10,500 bases of DNA from Cristatella mucedo (taxonomy: Eukaryota; Bryozoa; Phylactolaemata; Cristatellidae): positions 522,001-532,500 of the forward strand of contig WPIO01000034.1 of assembly GCA_009760855.2 (NCBI GenBank), given 5' to 3'. Position numbers and translations under genes: made by a program. Positions 1 to 7,455 of the stretch are shown in pieces (the first letter of the stretch is position 1; the number at the start of each line of letters is the position of its first letter). Under the pieces are notes generated by a model, which saw only the letters and a program-made list of their open reading frames with translations, was not told the DNA's origin and ran no database searches.

Positions 1-547
1 GGCTGTAACGTGCGCAAAAACCGGCAGTCATTCGCGTCGCGCCGGACCTCGCGGACCGGCGCTGCGCTTCGAGGGATTCCAGTCGACGACGTGAGCTCGC
101 TCGAGCGGAATGTCGTATCGAGTGAATCTTTTCGAGCCAGACGGCTCGTGCTGGCTGCTCGGTCGCTTAGCTCCTAATCGAGCGAGATCTCGGGTGTCTG
201 CTGACAGATCGGATAAATTAAACGAGCGCCGCGTCGGCAGAGAGATGCTGCCCTGAAGTCGACAGCAGCAGTGATCCACCGATGGCACCAAACCAAAGCT
301 CAGGGCTGGGCGTTGGTGACTTGAGGCCGCACCGAGTGAGCTCCTATCGCTCGTTGGTTTCCGAGTTTTCATTCACCTTCGCGGTTCAGGGCTCAGTAGG
401 TGTTTAAGCTGGCGACTAGTTATCGGCACGTGTACTTGCAGGTCGTCATTATTGCTTAGGTTCGATTGCTGCACTCTGGCCCGTCGTATTGAAAGCCGTA
501 GCACAAATGGTTCGGTGCTACCTTTGAGAGACTGGTTGTCGACAGAT
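1..547. other. CpG-rich unassigned sequence
   Basis: No gene is supported here. The first 360 bases are rich in CG dinucleotides and short CGAG/GCTCG words. A perfect 7-bp inverted repeat occurs at 39-45 and 56-62 (GCGCCGG / CCGGCGC, 10-nt loop). Overlapping short frames are open on the minus strand but show no recognisable motif, and they look like a by-product of GC-rich composition. A CpG-rich promoter or an untranslated exon of a neighbouring gene is possible, but nothing in the bases proves it. Confidence 0.5.
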
Positions 548-832
548 GAACAGCGATGGCACACTAGGTTAGGGGGTTACTTTTCACGAACTCGAGCCCG
601 AAGTCGTGGGTTCGAATCCGGCAGTGGGCGACCCTTTATTGCCACTGCAAGCGGCCGTGATAGCCGTGAAGGCTCTTCTGTCGCCATATGAAAGATGCTT
701 TTGAATCACCTAGTGTGTTATTTTTATGCTATTTTTCTTTTAAAGCTGAAATTTTGGTTGAAGTAAGAGGCTACCGCAGCCTTACAGAGCGGCCGGGTAC
801 AGTTAGCTTCACGGTAATTTTGAATTTATTAG
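548..832 (+). mobile_element. tRNA-derived SINE, copy 1 (long form)
   Basis: A Pol III type 2 promoter head is visible. An A-box-like block starts at 557 (TGGCACACTAGG...), and a near-canonical B box GGGTTCGAATCC lies at 608-619. The body at 621-715 aligns by eye with the minus-strand copy at 7937-8225. In particular 633-659 matches the complement of 8112-8138 at 26 of 27 positions. The body then runs through T-rich sequence (720-740) and a shared GGCTACC motif (about 768) to a weak tail, AATTTTGAATTTATTAG, near 815-832. Its length of about 285 bp equals that of the copy with defined ends. I see no convincing target-site duplication, so both ends are approximate. The element is non-coding and depends on a LINE for movement. 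Confidence 0.8.
608..619 (+). promoter_or_regulatory. Pol III B box of SINE copy 1
   Basis: GGGTTCGAATCC matches the internal B-box consensus GGTTCGANTCC, as found in tRNA T-arms. It lies about 50 bases after the A-box-like block, a spacing usual for tRNA-type promoters, though an extra ACGA...TCGT palindromic insert sits between them. Confidence 0.75.
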
Positions 833-1569
833 AGACTCTCTTGCATTTCTGGTGGACATCTTGACAAAGTGTGATAATGTTGACGACCAAGTCCTTCTTG
901 AGCTCCTGCTTCCTCGCAAGGAGTGTGTTAGTGGCATTGCACTGCTACGGCTTAGTGGCATTGCACCGCTACGGCTTAGGTCACAGCGAAAGTGGCGATT
1001 TCAGGGCGTGTATTTAAAAGGGCAGTAGTCACCAGACGAGTCTGTGAAGTATGAGATACGCAGGGATCTGTGCAGCTTGATCCACTTGCTTTCCTAATTT
1101 ACTACCTCCCTCTTTCACATGTAATCGCCAAGCACGATTTAGGCTTTCATTTTCATCCAGATGACGTATTGCTGAAGCTGTATTATTCGAACTGGACACT
1201 GAGCCCCTAACCTTCAGCCTGAGCCTGCGCTCTGACCTCTGCCTGCCGGCCTTCCAGCGCCTCGAACGCGCCTAAGGCCACGCAGCATGTACTTCTGACA
1301 TTTGCACTCGGATGGCATCTGTCTCAAATTAAACGACGATGAACTAACTTACTAGTAACGGGAGAACCTAGCGCTACTCAGAAATTGGAAAGGGGCACCC
1401 TCAACGTAGACTCTCCCTGCATACCTCCTGTAGCATAGCGCGTAATTCTGGGGTTTGCTTGGCAAAATGGATTTTTTCTAGACGATTAAATCAGCTGTGT
1501 AAGCGGAGCCCACTTTCAGGCGTGATTCCATTGCACAGATTCGGGCTCGCCGCTTATGCAAGGATACCG
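833..1569. other. Unassigned sequence with short tandem duplication and a TATA-like site
   Basis: No coding region is supported. The only structure seen is a 24-bp tandem duplication at 928-975 and a TATA-like string TATTTAAAAG at 1011-1020. No ORF or splice pattern near the TATA-like string points to a gene, so it may be a chance match. Confidence 0.5.
928..982. repeat. 24-bp tandem duplication
   Basis: Units at 928-951 and 952-975 begin TTAGTGGCATTGCAC and differ at a single position (T/C at unit position 16). A third partial unit begins TTAG at 976. The near-identity suggests a recent duplication. No ORF runs through it convincingly. Confidence 0.9.
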
Positions 1570-1870
1570 CAGCGAAGCTCCGCCGTGTGTTTGTGACATT
1601 CCATCACTAATGGATATCACTATTTGATCACAGATCTTCTGTCCTATGCAATAAGGCAGAGCTGCTCAAAACTGCGCAGCAGCTAGGCTCCCCTGTTTAG
1701 GCTTAAGCGCAGGAATAGCCGAACCTCTCACCACCTCTCATCCACCTGCCCTGGCTCACTATTAAGCAGAAGATCCACTCTTTCAAAAGTTCCCAGAAAC
1801 AGTTTCAGTTATCTTATGGCGCTATGTCAAGAAGTCTCGCCACCGTTAGTATTATTGTTGTTATTATTGC
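1570..1870 (+). mobile_element. Decayed LINE 3' end with (ATT)n tail
   Basis: The tail is clear. TTCCCAGAAACAG near 1790, TTATGGCGCTATG near 1813 and an (ATT)n-like run at 1848-1869 match, in order, the tails at 3775-3853 and 5755-5823. Upstream traces of the LINE C-terminal coding end are weaker: CTAATGGATATC near 1607 resembles a 'LPMDI' codon string, and CCCTGTTTAGGCT near 1691 resembles the terminal 'LF' block. The 3' tail is confident; the extent of coding remnant is inferred. The copy is 5'-truncated, as is usual for LINE insertions. Confidence 0.55.
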
Positions 1871-1878
1871 TACGAGTG

Positions 1879-1953
1879 AAAAATGCCCACTGTAGCAATA
1901 AAGTGAAAATAAATAAATAAATAAATAAATAAATAAAGTAAAAATGCCCACTG
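1879..1953. repeat. (AAAT)n tract flanked by perfect 14-bp direct repeats
   Basis: AAAAATGCCCACTG occurs at 1879-1892 and again at 1940-1953. Between them lie TAGC, an AATAAA (1897-1902), then about eight AAAT units (1906-1937). Two readings are possible: a tiny, heavily 5'-truncated retroposon or mRNA-end insertion with a target-site duplication, or a 61-bp tandem duplication that later gained the microsatellite. The tract reads as repeated FIYL residues on the minus strand; that open frame is not a gene. Confidence 0.75.
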
Positions 1954-3260
1954 GCAGGAGCGGCAGGGGGGCGAGGAGGAGCACAGGACTCTAGGGGAGG
2001 GGGGCAGGGGGCAGGCATTCGATCCGATCTGTGACAGATCTCTGTGAACTCCTCCTTCCCAATGCTTGTCGAAGAGGAAATAATTATGGCAGAATTTCGC
2101 GCTATCATCGGCAGCCTGCGAGCTCCTAAATATTCAGGCGATCCCGGTAGCAGTCACGTTTCCCGGGGGATAACTCGGGCAGGGAGAAAAAGCATTGGTC
2201 GCATGCCACCGATATGATCGGCCAAAATCTAGAAATTGGCACTGTGAACACTTTCTTATATTTTCAAGATATATTATGCGTAGCACGTTTTTCTTCAGTT
2301 CATATTACGTAGCTCAGCTGTAGCGATTATACCACAGGCGCTTAGCCTCCTGCTCTGTCGCGCAGCAACCGGGATAAAGCATGGCTGTCATATCTTCCGG
2401 TAGTGGTCCATTGGGACATTGCCAGTGTCGTTCTAGCGAAGAGCTCACTCCCGCGTAATCAAACTGCGGCTAGACAATCAGATCCAAACGAGGGTGTCGC
2501 ATCTGGCTGAAGCGTCTGGTCCTTAAGCAATGAACTAAGACCCACAGCAGCGGTGCGGTAAGAATGTGTGCGGTTCCCATCGCGCTTAGCTTTAACGCTG
2601 CAAGCACCCCAGCATAGAAGTTCACTAACGGTTCACACAACTGCACATTTTATATATTTTAAGATTCACTCTTCTAAGTGTACCGTTTCGTACAGATAAT
2701 GGCTGTTTTAGCACCATCTGTACGTCCGTAGAGAACTTGTTTTCATGACTCGGTCAACGTTTTGATGTCTTTAGGCGTCAGCGAAAGTTTTAACGGAATG
2801 ATAAGAAATGATTCCGATAGCTATTCTTATTAATTTTGCGCATGAACTTGTTTGCGCAGTGTCACTGGTTCATTGTGTCTAATCTCGTTCACATCGCGAT
2901 CTTAGCTCGACCATGTTTTCTTAAAGACCTATCAAGCAACTGCATGTTTTTAATCGCTGAGTCACACTCGATTGGCTCATCAATCGCGATCCGCCATTAA
3001 GGATGTTCACACATCTAATTCTTTTGGTGCTGCTGTTGCGATGCAGAGTGTGTGCTCCCGTCGTTGAATTTAATCCATTTACATGGCCGCAAAGTTCTGA
3101 AGATAACGCACATTTGCGGATTCCCGTCGAGCACTACGTTCCCAAGTGGTAACTAGATCTCTATGCGCCTATCAAAGGATGCCCTTGTTTCGGCTGCTAT
3201 CCTATTACTTACGTACCATTGCTCAGCTGTCGACACCGGACCATAAGCAGCCTCCTACGG
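1954..3260. other. Long unassigned non-coding stretch
   Basis: About 1.3 kb with no ORF of note, no tRNA-like promoter and no LINE motif that I can recognise on either strand. A G-rich patch at 1954-2012 (GGCAGGGGGGCGAGGAGG and following GGGGAGGGGGG) could form a G-quadruplex on the plus strand. The rest is of mixed composition and may be intergenic, intronic, or repeat decayed beyond recognition by eye. Confidence 0.5.
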
Positions 3261-3272
3261 CTTGCCACAGAG

Positions 3273-3344
3273 GTCCCGCAGAGAACTGTGCTGCAGATTA
3301 GTCCTGCAGAGAACTGGACAGCAGAATAGTCCTGCAGAGAAATG
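3273..3344. repeat. 28-bp tandem repeat, 2.6 units
   Basis: Units at 3273-3300, 3301-3328 and the partial 3329-3344 share GTCCTGCAGAGAACTG, with few substitutions. The period of 28 is not a multiple of three, so it is unlikely to be a coding repeat. It lies just upstream of the LINE 3' end and may have accumulated inside a dead element. Confidence 0.9.
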
Positions 3345-3492
3345 TTATTACCAAGAGCTGGAGGATCTCGTTGAGGGAGGAATTTCTAGATCAGCTTGCC
3401 CGGGAGCCTCACTCTGGAGTCCTTTCAAAAGCAGCACTGGGCGCTTCAGCTCACTGCGCTCAGTGCGCTCATCGTGCCACATCGTGCTCGTG

Positions 3493-3767
3493 TCTGACTC
3501 GGGTCGTTTAACTGTGCCTGCAGACAGCCTTAAGTGCTGAAATGAATATTGGAGTCTGTGCTTACAGTTCGTGTGACTTCGTAGTTTGTGATTCATTACC
3601 AACGAACATCGCCAGTTCACCCGAATTTATGACATTTGAAAAGAAGCTAAAACCCCGACTTTTCCTTCACCTTTTGCTCCATCTCTGTGATCTGTCCTAT
3701 GTGCAGGTAAGCATGCTGGCACTTTGCATGTTATCGCTAGCCATGCTGACATCGTTTTTAATAGCAT
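3493..3767 (+). pseudogene. LINE ORF2 C-terminal remnant
   Basis: Family-typical C-terminal residues are present but broken. A stop at 3538-3540 and a shift of frame separate SDSGRLTVPADSLKC from the DSLPTNIASS / TFEKKLKPRLF part. The expected Trp-Asn before Ser-Leu-Pro reads Cys-Asp. The second frame then runs on into what should be 3' UTR before its stop at 3767-3769. There is no endonuclease or reverse transcriptase in this copy. Assignment rests on remembered family consensus, not on a database search. Confidence 0.75.
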
Positions 3768-3821
3768 AAAAAAGTCCCCAGAAAGATATTTGGCTCTCTT
3801 ATGGCACTAAACAAGTGTCTT

Positions 3822-3852
3822 AATAATAACAGTAATAATAGTAATAATAATA
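3822..3852. repeat. (AAT)n tail of LINE copy
   Basis: TAATAATAACAGTAATAATAGTAATAATAATAA-type run with occasional G/C interruptions. Comparable interrupted runs end the other LINE and SINE copies in this window, and the run marks the 3' end of the insertion. Confidence 0.85.
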
Positions 3853-3855
3853 AAT

Positions 3856-5400
3856 CATGGTTACTGCTCAAAGGGTCCACTGCACGTGAGACCTGCTCAG
3901 CTTAGGTAGCATTATAGGTCGCTCAAGGACCTCGTTGACTGGCTCCAAAACATGCGATAGTTGCTCTTTAAAGTATGATGTCCTAGTCTTCCTGGGTTTC
4001 ATTGGCCAAACAGTCACTCCAAGTGCCAAGTGTGATTCGGATTGAGTCAGCATATTTGCCTCAGGCTCTTAATCCAGCGTCTAGATGCTCTCCTTTCGCC
4101 ACCCAGGATGGCGAATCTTTGTCATCAGCCTCTGCCTGCTGCTAGCGGGCTGCTGGGTGCAAGCCGTTAGAGCTCTCGCCTCCTCCTGCAGCCTGCTGCT
4201 CGAGGAGGCGAAGCTGTTTAATCAGCTATTTTTAAACAGAAAGTAGGCAGGTCGGACATGCTGGCCAAGTAGCAGTGTACTTTGCCCAAGGGGAAGTGTT
4301 TACTACCGCTCAAGCCGATGAGCTATTTAAGGTGCAACGGATTTGAAAGCTGGGCATCTTGAATCATGTAGGCGTTATGAAGGTGGGTCCAGATGGCCCA
4401 GACCTTGGCCCAGACCTTTGCCCGACCCGGAGGTGTTAGGCAACTTGGCCACCATACGTTGCTGGCTTGTCTTGATAGGATTGGCTGGTTATAGCATGGC
4501 CCAAGGTCTGGTTCTTTCATTTGCTTTATCCGAAGTGTGCCCCCTGGTCAGCGGATGTATTAGCCTTGTGCTATTCGCTACACTTTGCGACCGATAGTTA
4601 CGGGTGTTAAGAGAATCTTCTCGGCCTACCATTTGCCACATCACATCCCACGATTCACATACTCTAGTAATGATATTTTATCCCCTACTCCTACGCCACG
4701 GGCCGAGTAAGAAGCCAAGTTTTCGGTTGAGCAGTTGCTTGGGACTTGTGCACGGCGGGCACGGCGGGCCCAGTCGCTGCTTCTGTAAGACTTGTAAGAG
4801 ATCAAAGTCAGCCTGTCTTCGTTGAATGAAGCCTTATCCACACGTTATCCGTACACAAGCTGCACCACCGTATTTCCTGCGCACGTGTCTCGCTGCTTGC
4901 TGCCTAGGCATGAGACTCTTTGACAGAGTCGATGCTTCCGGTTGAAAGACATTTTTACCTAGATAGAATGAGATACAGGTTGGATAAGTTATCTTTCAGG
5001 CCTAGGTGAGTGGTCGACCCAGCTGGGCATTGACCAAATATCCAGACTGTGGGGCCAAGCCAGAATCAATTCAAAATGCAGTAGGGTTTTGATCATCCGA
5101 GCGGCAAATTTGATCGCATGTCACGTGATCTGGTCTTAGCTCCGTCTCCAGTCTTCTTTTCGGGCTCGTCCTAGGAGTAGTCATCCACTAGCTTCGCTTC
5201 GGTTAAGCAGTCGACTTGTACTGCTGCAGTCATGCATAGCGAGGCTTATTGCAAAAGACAAAGCAGGGCAACTCGCCCCTCCTGTGACACCCGATGTCAC
5301 GTGTGAGCTAGCAGCCTCAGACAGATGATTTCAGCAGTCTAGCCGCGAGGTCAAGTTTGCAAGCTCCATTGCATGGGACAAGGTGAGTCCTTCGGCCTTA
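3856..5400. other. Unassigned sequence between LINE remnants
   Basis: Several short frames are open on both strands (for example 4343-4597 plus and 4604-4825 plus), but none carries a motif I recognise and they overlap antisense frames of equal length. The visible structure is local: a GC-rich hairpin at 4172-4215, a roughly 12-bp tandem repeat (GGCCCAGACCTT) at 4395-4418 and a CACGGCGGG doublet at 4751-4768. A short splice-flanked candidate at 5335-5382 is discussed in the findings. Confidence 0.45.
4172..4215. repeat. GC-rich inverted repeat (hairpin)
   Basis: TCGCCTCCTC at 4176-4185 is a perfect complement of GAGGAGGCGA at 4202-4211, with a 16-nt loop. The stem extends outward through AGCT on both sides with one extra base on the left arm. 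No T-run follows, so it is not a simple Pol III terminator structure. It could be a fold in a transcript or the scar of a short inverted duplication. Confidence 0.8.
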
Positions 5401-5439
5401 CACCCTGGCTTCCGGTTTTTTCTTCAGAAGTACCTTTCT

Positions 5440-5825
5440 CGATGCTTGCTTGCATGCATTGGTCGAATCTCGGGTCCCGGTACTCTGCGGTCCACGAAAG
5501 AGCCGCCGTTAATGTGCCTTCGAGCACCCAGTATGAGGACGCTCCTTGCACCTGCTCTCTCTACTTCAGCCCTGCTAGTGCCACACGGTTTGAGCTCTAG
5601 CCGGTCACATGAACCCACCTGGTACATGTACCTGTTTAGTTGCTTATGAACACGCTGATGCTGTGCATGTCACCTCTAACCGTGCTATGCTCGTTGACAT
5701 TGTGCATGTTACCACTAGTTATCTAATCATGCTTCCTTTACAGCATCTGTAAAGTGTCTAGAAAGAGATTAGGTTCTCCGAGGGTGCTATACAAATGTAC
5801 TATTATCCTTATTGTTGTTATTATA
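5440..5825 (+). mobile_element. 5'-truncated CR1/L2-like LINE, second 3' end
   Basis: The 3' part is shared with the copy at 3430-3855. 5693-5720 (TTGACATTGTGCATGTTACCACTAG) aligns with about 3715-3740. GTGTCTAGAAAG...GGGTGCTATACAAATGT (5755-5799) aligns with the CCCCAGAAAG...TTATGGCACTA block, and an (ATT)n-like run follows at 5802-5823. Upstream, an open frame ending at 5649 reads like a worn ORF2 C-terminus: TLRSTKEPPL, then ALSTSALLVPHGLSS (from 5554), then MYLFSCL before the stop. These resemble the family's 'SLRSS', 'AFSxxAPxLWNSLP' and 'TYLF' blocks. About ten residues between the last two blocks appear deleted. Confidence 0.65.
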
Positions 5826-5839
5826 ACATCGCTCGTAGC

Positions 5840-5930
5840 AAAGGTGCAAGGTGCTGCACTTAACGACCCAGGTCGTGGGCTAGAGTTCTAAGCAGACAAT
5901 TCTTTGCTGCCTTCTGCAATCAGTGATCAG
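5840..5930 (+). mobile_element. Degenerate SINE fragment
   Basis: ACGACCCAGGTCGTGGGC at 5863-5880 matches the palindrome plus B-box entry that precedes the B box in the other SINE copies (compare 7492-7512 and the complement of 9220-9242). The B box itself is worn to GGGCTAGAGTTC (5877-5888). The following TTTGCTGCCTTCTGCAATCAGTGAT resembles the body block after the B box in copy 1. No tail or target duplication can be seen. It starts immediately after the (ATT)n tail of the LINE remnant. Confidence 0.5.
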
Positions 5931-5949
5931 ATGTGTCAGATAGATAGCT

Positions 5950-6162
5950 GCAATGGCTCTTACTCTGCCCTGCTTTGCTTGCTCCTCCTTCCCCCAAGGT
6001 GTCCAATACCTATGTTTGAGCAACTGCGTACACTCGATAGGCATGCAGGTGAGCTGTCCGGGCTTACATAGAGTCCTCGAGACTCTCTGCAGACTGGCTT
6101 GGCTCTCAGCCTCTCAGTGGTTCTGGCATCCGCCCAGCAAGTCCTTGGCGAATGTCAGCGAG
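5950..6162. other. Unassigned sequence with splice-like signals
   Basis: A pyrimidine-rich stretch (5957-5995) ending CCCCCAAG, and a CAG|GTGAGC donor-like site at about 6046-6053, bound a short segment of roughly 50 bases. Two frames are open through it, and neither carries a recognisable motif. The long plus-strand open frame beginning at 5953 continues through the downstream microsatellites and is not credible as a protein. Confidence 0.3.
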
Positions 6163-6204
6163 AGGTGCACAGCCTCTCCCTCTCTCTGTCTACCAGTCTC
6201 TTTT

Positions 6205-6248
<44 letters not shown>
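6163..6248. repeat. Pyrimidine tract ending in (CT)19
   Basis: Bases 6171-6210 are almost wholly pyrimidine with a C7-type run, and 6211-6248 is an uninterrupted (CT)19. A long mirror-symmetric homopyrimidine tract of this kind can form triplex (H-DNA). The plus frames read Ser-Leu repeats, an artefact. Confidence 0.95.
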
Positions 6249-6268
<20 letters not shown>

Positions 6269-6269
6269 T
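6249..6269. repeat. (AT)n microsatellite
   Basis: Uninterrupted alternating AT directly abutting the (CT)19 tract, making a compound microsatellite. Confidence 0.95.
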
Positions 6270-6270
6270 A

Positions 6271-6321
6271 TTTCCCCAAAGCAATGATATATATATATAT
6301 ATATATCATGGCTTTGGGAAA
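6271..6321. repeat. Near-perfect 51-bp palindrome centred on (AT)10
   Basis: Left arm TTTCCCCAAAGCAATG (6271-6286) and right arm CATGGCTTTGGGAAA (6307-6321) are complementary apart from one extra C and one mismatch. They flank (AT)10 at 6287-6306, which is self-complementary. The whole can fold into one stem of about 25 bp, or extrude as a cruciform. Confidence 0.9.
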
Positions 6322-6359
6322 GCAAGGTACTTTTGTAGTCCCTCACCGGTGGTGCGGCA

Positions 6360-6925
6360 TTTTTATATAGACCGTCACCTTCTCAGGGCTTTGCTTCGCC
6401 AGCATTCGGCTAGTCGAGTGAGTGCGCGCATGCGTACGCCTGGCTTGCGTGCGCGAGTTGCCCCCCCCCGTGTTTCTGTTGCAGGCTGCTGCACTGCAGT
6501 GTGGTCCTCGCGTGGTGAGAAGCTGCCGAGCACGCTCACGCTCGGCAGCGCAGCGCCGAAAGGCGGCAGCAGCAGCTGTGCTCTCCATTGGATGCAGCGG
6601 CGCAGCTGACGTGGCCGCCTGTAGCCTGCCTGTCTCAGGCTCGCTGCCTGGTCCGGGCCTGGGGCTGACGTCTCTTTCTCTTCTCATCGCTCTTTGCGGT
6701 AGGTCTCAGCTGATGCGCACAGCTACCCGCGCGGCGTCCGCAGACGCTCCCGAAGGCAGGGGGTGGCTTAGGCGGCATACATGATGGGCTGGGCACATGA
6801 TCCATCCACTGAAGCCGAGTCCGCTGCTTGCTGGCCTGCGGTCGGAATTTACTGCGACTGGCTCGGCCTGCACCCGATCCTGCGACCGTCATCGGGTGAT
6901 ATCCTTTGACAAGCTTTGCCTCGAA
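6360..6925. other. GC-rich unassigned region
   Basis: From about 6410 to 6780 the sequence is GC- and CpG-rich. Several frames on both strands stay open, as composition predicts. A C9 run lies at 6461-6469. TGTTTCTGTTGCAG ending at 6484 resembles a splice acceptor. A TATA-like TTTTATATAG lies at 6360-6369, upstream of the GC-rich part. These could mark the promoter or an exon of a host gene, but no protein motif supports this. Confidence 0.35.
6522..6549. repeat. Perfect GC-rich hairpin
   Basis: GCTGCCGAGC (6522-6531) and GCTCGGCAGC (6540-6549) are exact reverse complements with an 8-nt loop (ACGCTCAC). It is the strongest short hairpin in the window. It sits in CpG-rich sequence with no T-run downstream, so a simple terminator role is not indicated. 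Confidence 0.9.
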
Positions 6926-6929
6926 CATC

Positions 6930-6983
6930 GGGGGGGGGGGGGGGGGGGGAGGTGTAGGAGGAGGAGGGGATGAAGGGAGGGGT
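6930..6983. repeat. Poly(G)20 and G-rich tract
   Basis: An uninterrupted run of 20 G residues at 6930-6949 is followed by GAGG / AGGGG / AGGGAGGGG groups to 6983. The plus strand therefore holds more than four G-tracts with short spacers, enough for G-quadruplexes. Exact G count in such runs is prone to sequencing error. Confidence 0.95.
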
Positions 6984-7455
6984 GTTTGCTCTTACTTTGC
7001 TTTTGATAAGCAGCACCCGCTGCCTAACCACCCGTCTTTCTCAGCGATAGCGAGGCTTGGCAGTCCATGCTGCATGGGAGCTGCTGCGCCCGACCGGCGC
7101 CACTAGCCACTAGCCACTGCTGAACGTGTCAACCAGCATGTCACCCAGTGCAGCACCAATCGTGTCATAGCGATCAGGCATGCGTGCCACTAGCAGTTGA
7201 GCTTGCTCAGTCAGACATGACTCACTTGGCTTGGCCCTTGCAGGTATGCATGCACTTTTTTGTGTGCAGCTGCTCTCTGCGTCTGGGCTCGGTTGGCTAG
7301 CATTTGCGTCGATGCACGGAGTAAAGGTTCGATGCTGGCACTAAGAAAAGTGTGTCTGTGAGCTGCCAGCGCTTGTGGGTCGTGGTGACCCGGTGGCAGT
7401 GCACGTTACCTTCGCGGCAGCCGTCAGCATCGTCTGAAGTTTGAGGTCTTTCAGC
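6984..7455. other. Unassigned sequence
   Basis: No coding region or RNA gene is supported. The only repeat seen is a 7-bp tandem (GCCACTA, 7098-7118, just under three units). A CAG|GTATGC string at about 7241-7249 resembles a splice donor, and the TTGGCCCTTGCAG before it also resembles an acceptor; neither is anchored to an exon. Confidence 0.45.

Larger units (their letters stand above)
3430..3855 (+). mobile_element. 5'-truncated CR1/L2-like LINE, 3' end
   Basis: Two frames carry the conserved C-terminal end of CR1/L2-type ORF2. Frame one has SDSGRLTVPADSLKC (3493-3537). After a frameshift, frame two has DSLPTNIASS (3590-3619), corresponding to the family's 'WNSLPxxIRxS' block with Trp-Asn replaced, and TFEKKLKPRLF (3632-3664), corresponding to the family's 'FKKxLKTHLF'. 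These are followed by a short 3' UTR (about 3700-3775), a CCCCAGAAAG...TTATGGCACTA block and an (AAT)n tail at 3822-3852. Order and spacing match LINE 3' ends of this superfamily. Only the last part of the element is present, as expected for incomplete reverse transcription. Confidence 0.85.

Noticed and set aside
548-620. A functional tRNA gene
   Set aside because: The A and B boxes are tRNA-like, but the acceptor stem does not pair, there is an insertion before the T arm, and the segment continues into a repeated SINE body.
528-845. GAGACT repeats as target-site duplication for SINE copy 1
   Set aside because: GAGACT at 528-533 and again near 832 match for only six bases, and the first does not sit at the head start inferred from copy 2.
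1011-1045. TATA-box promoter
   Set aside because: TATTTAAAAG is a fair match, but no initiator, ORF or exon follows. One TATA-like string per 10 kb is expected by chance.
1827-2108. 93-codon minus-strand frame
   Set aside because: Its central part is the (AAAT)n tract read as FIYL repeats, and its end is the (ATT)n LINE tail read as Asn repeats.
3700-3712. CAG|GTAAGC splice donor
   Set aside because: A strong consensus match, but it lies in the 3' end of a dead LINE with no exon upstream other than LINE coding remnant.
5953-6609. 218-codon plus-strand open frame
   Set aside because: It runs through (CT)n and (AT)n microsatellites, giving Ser-Leu and Tyr-Ile repeats, and then CpG-rich sequence open in many frames. 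No domain or start context supports a protein.
6422-6784. 120-codon open frame in GC-rich DNA
   Set aside because: Antisense frames of similar length overlap it, as GC-rich composition predicts, and there is no recognisable motif.
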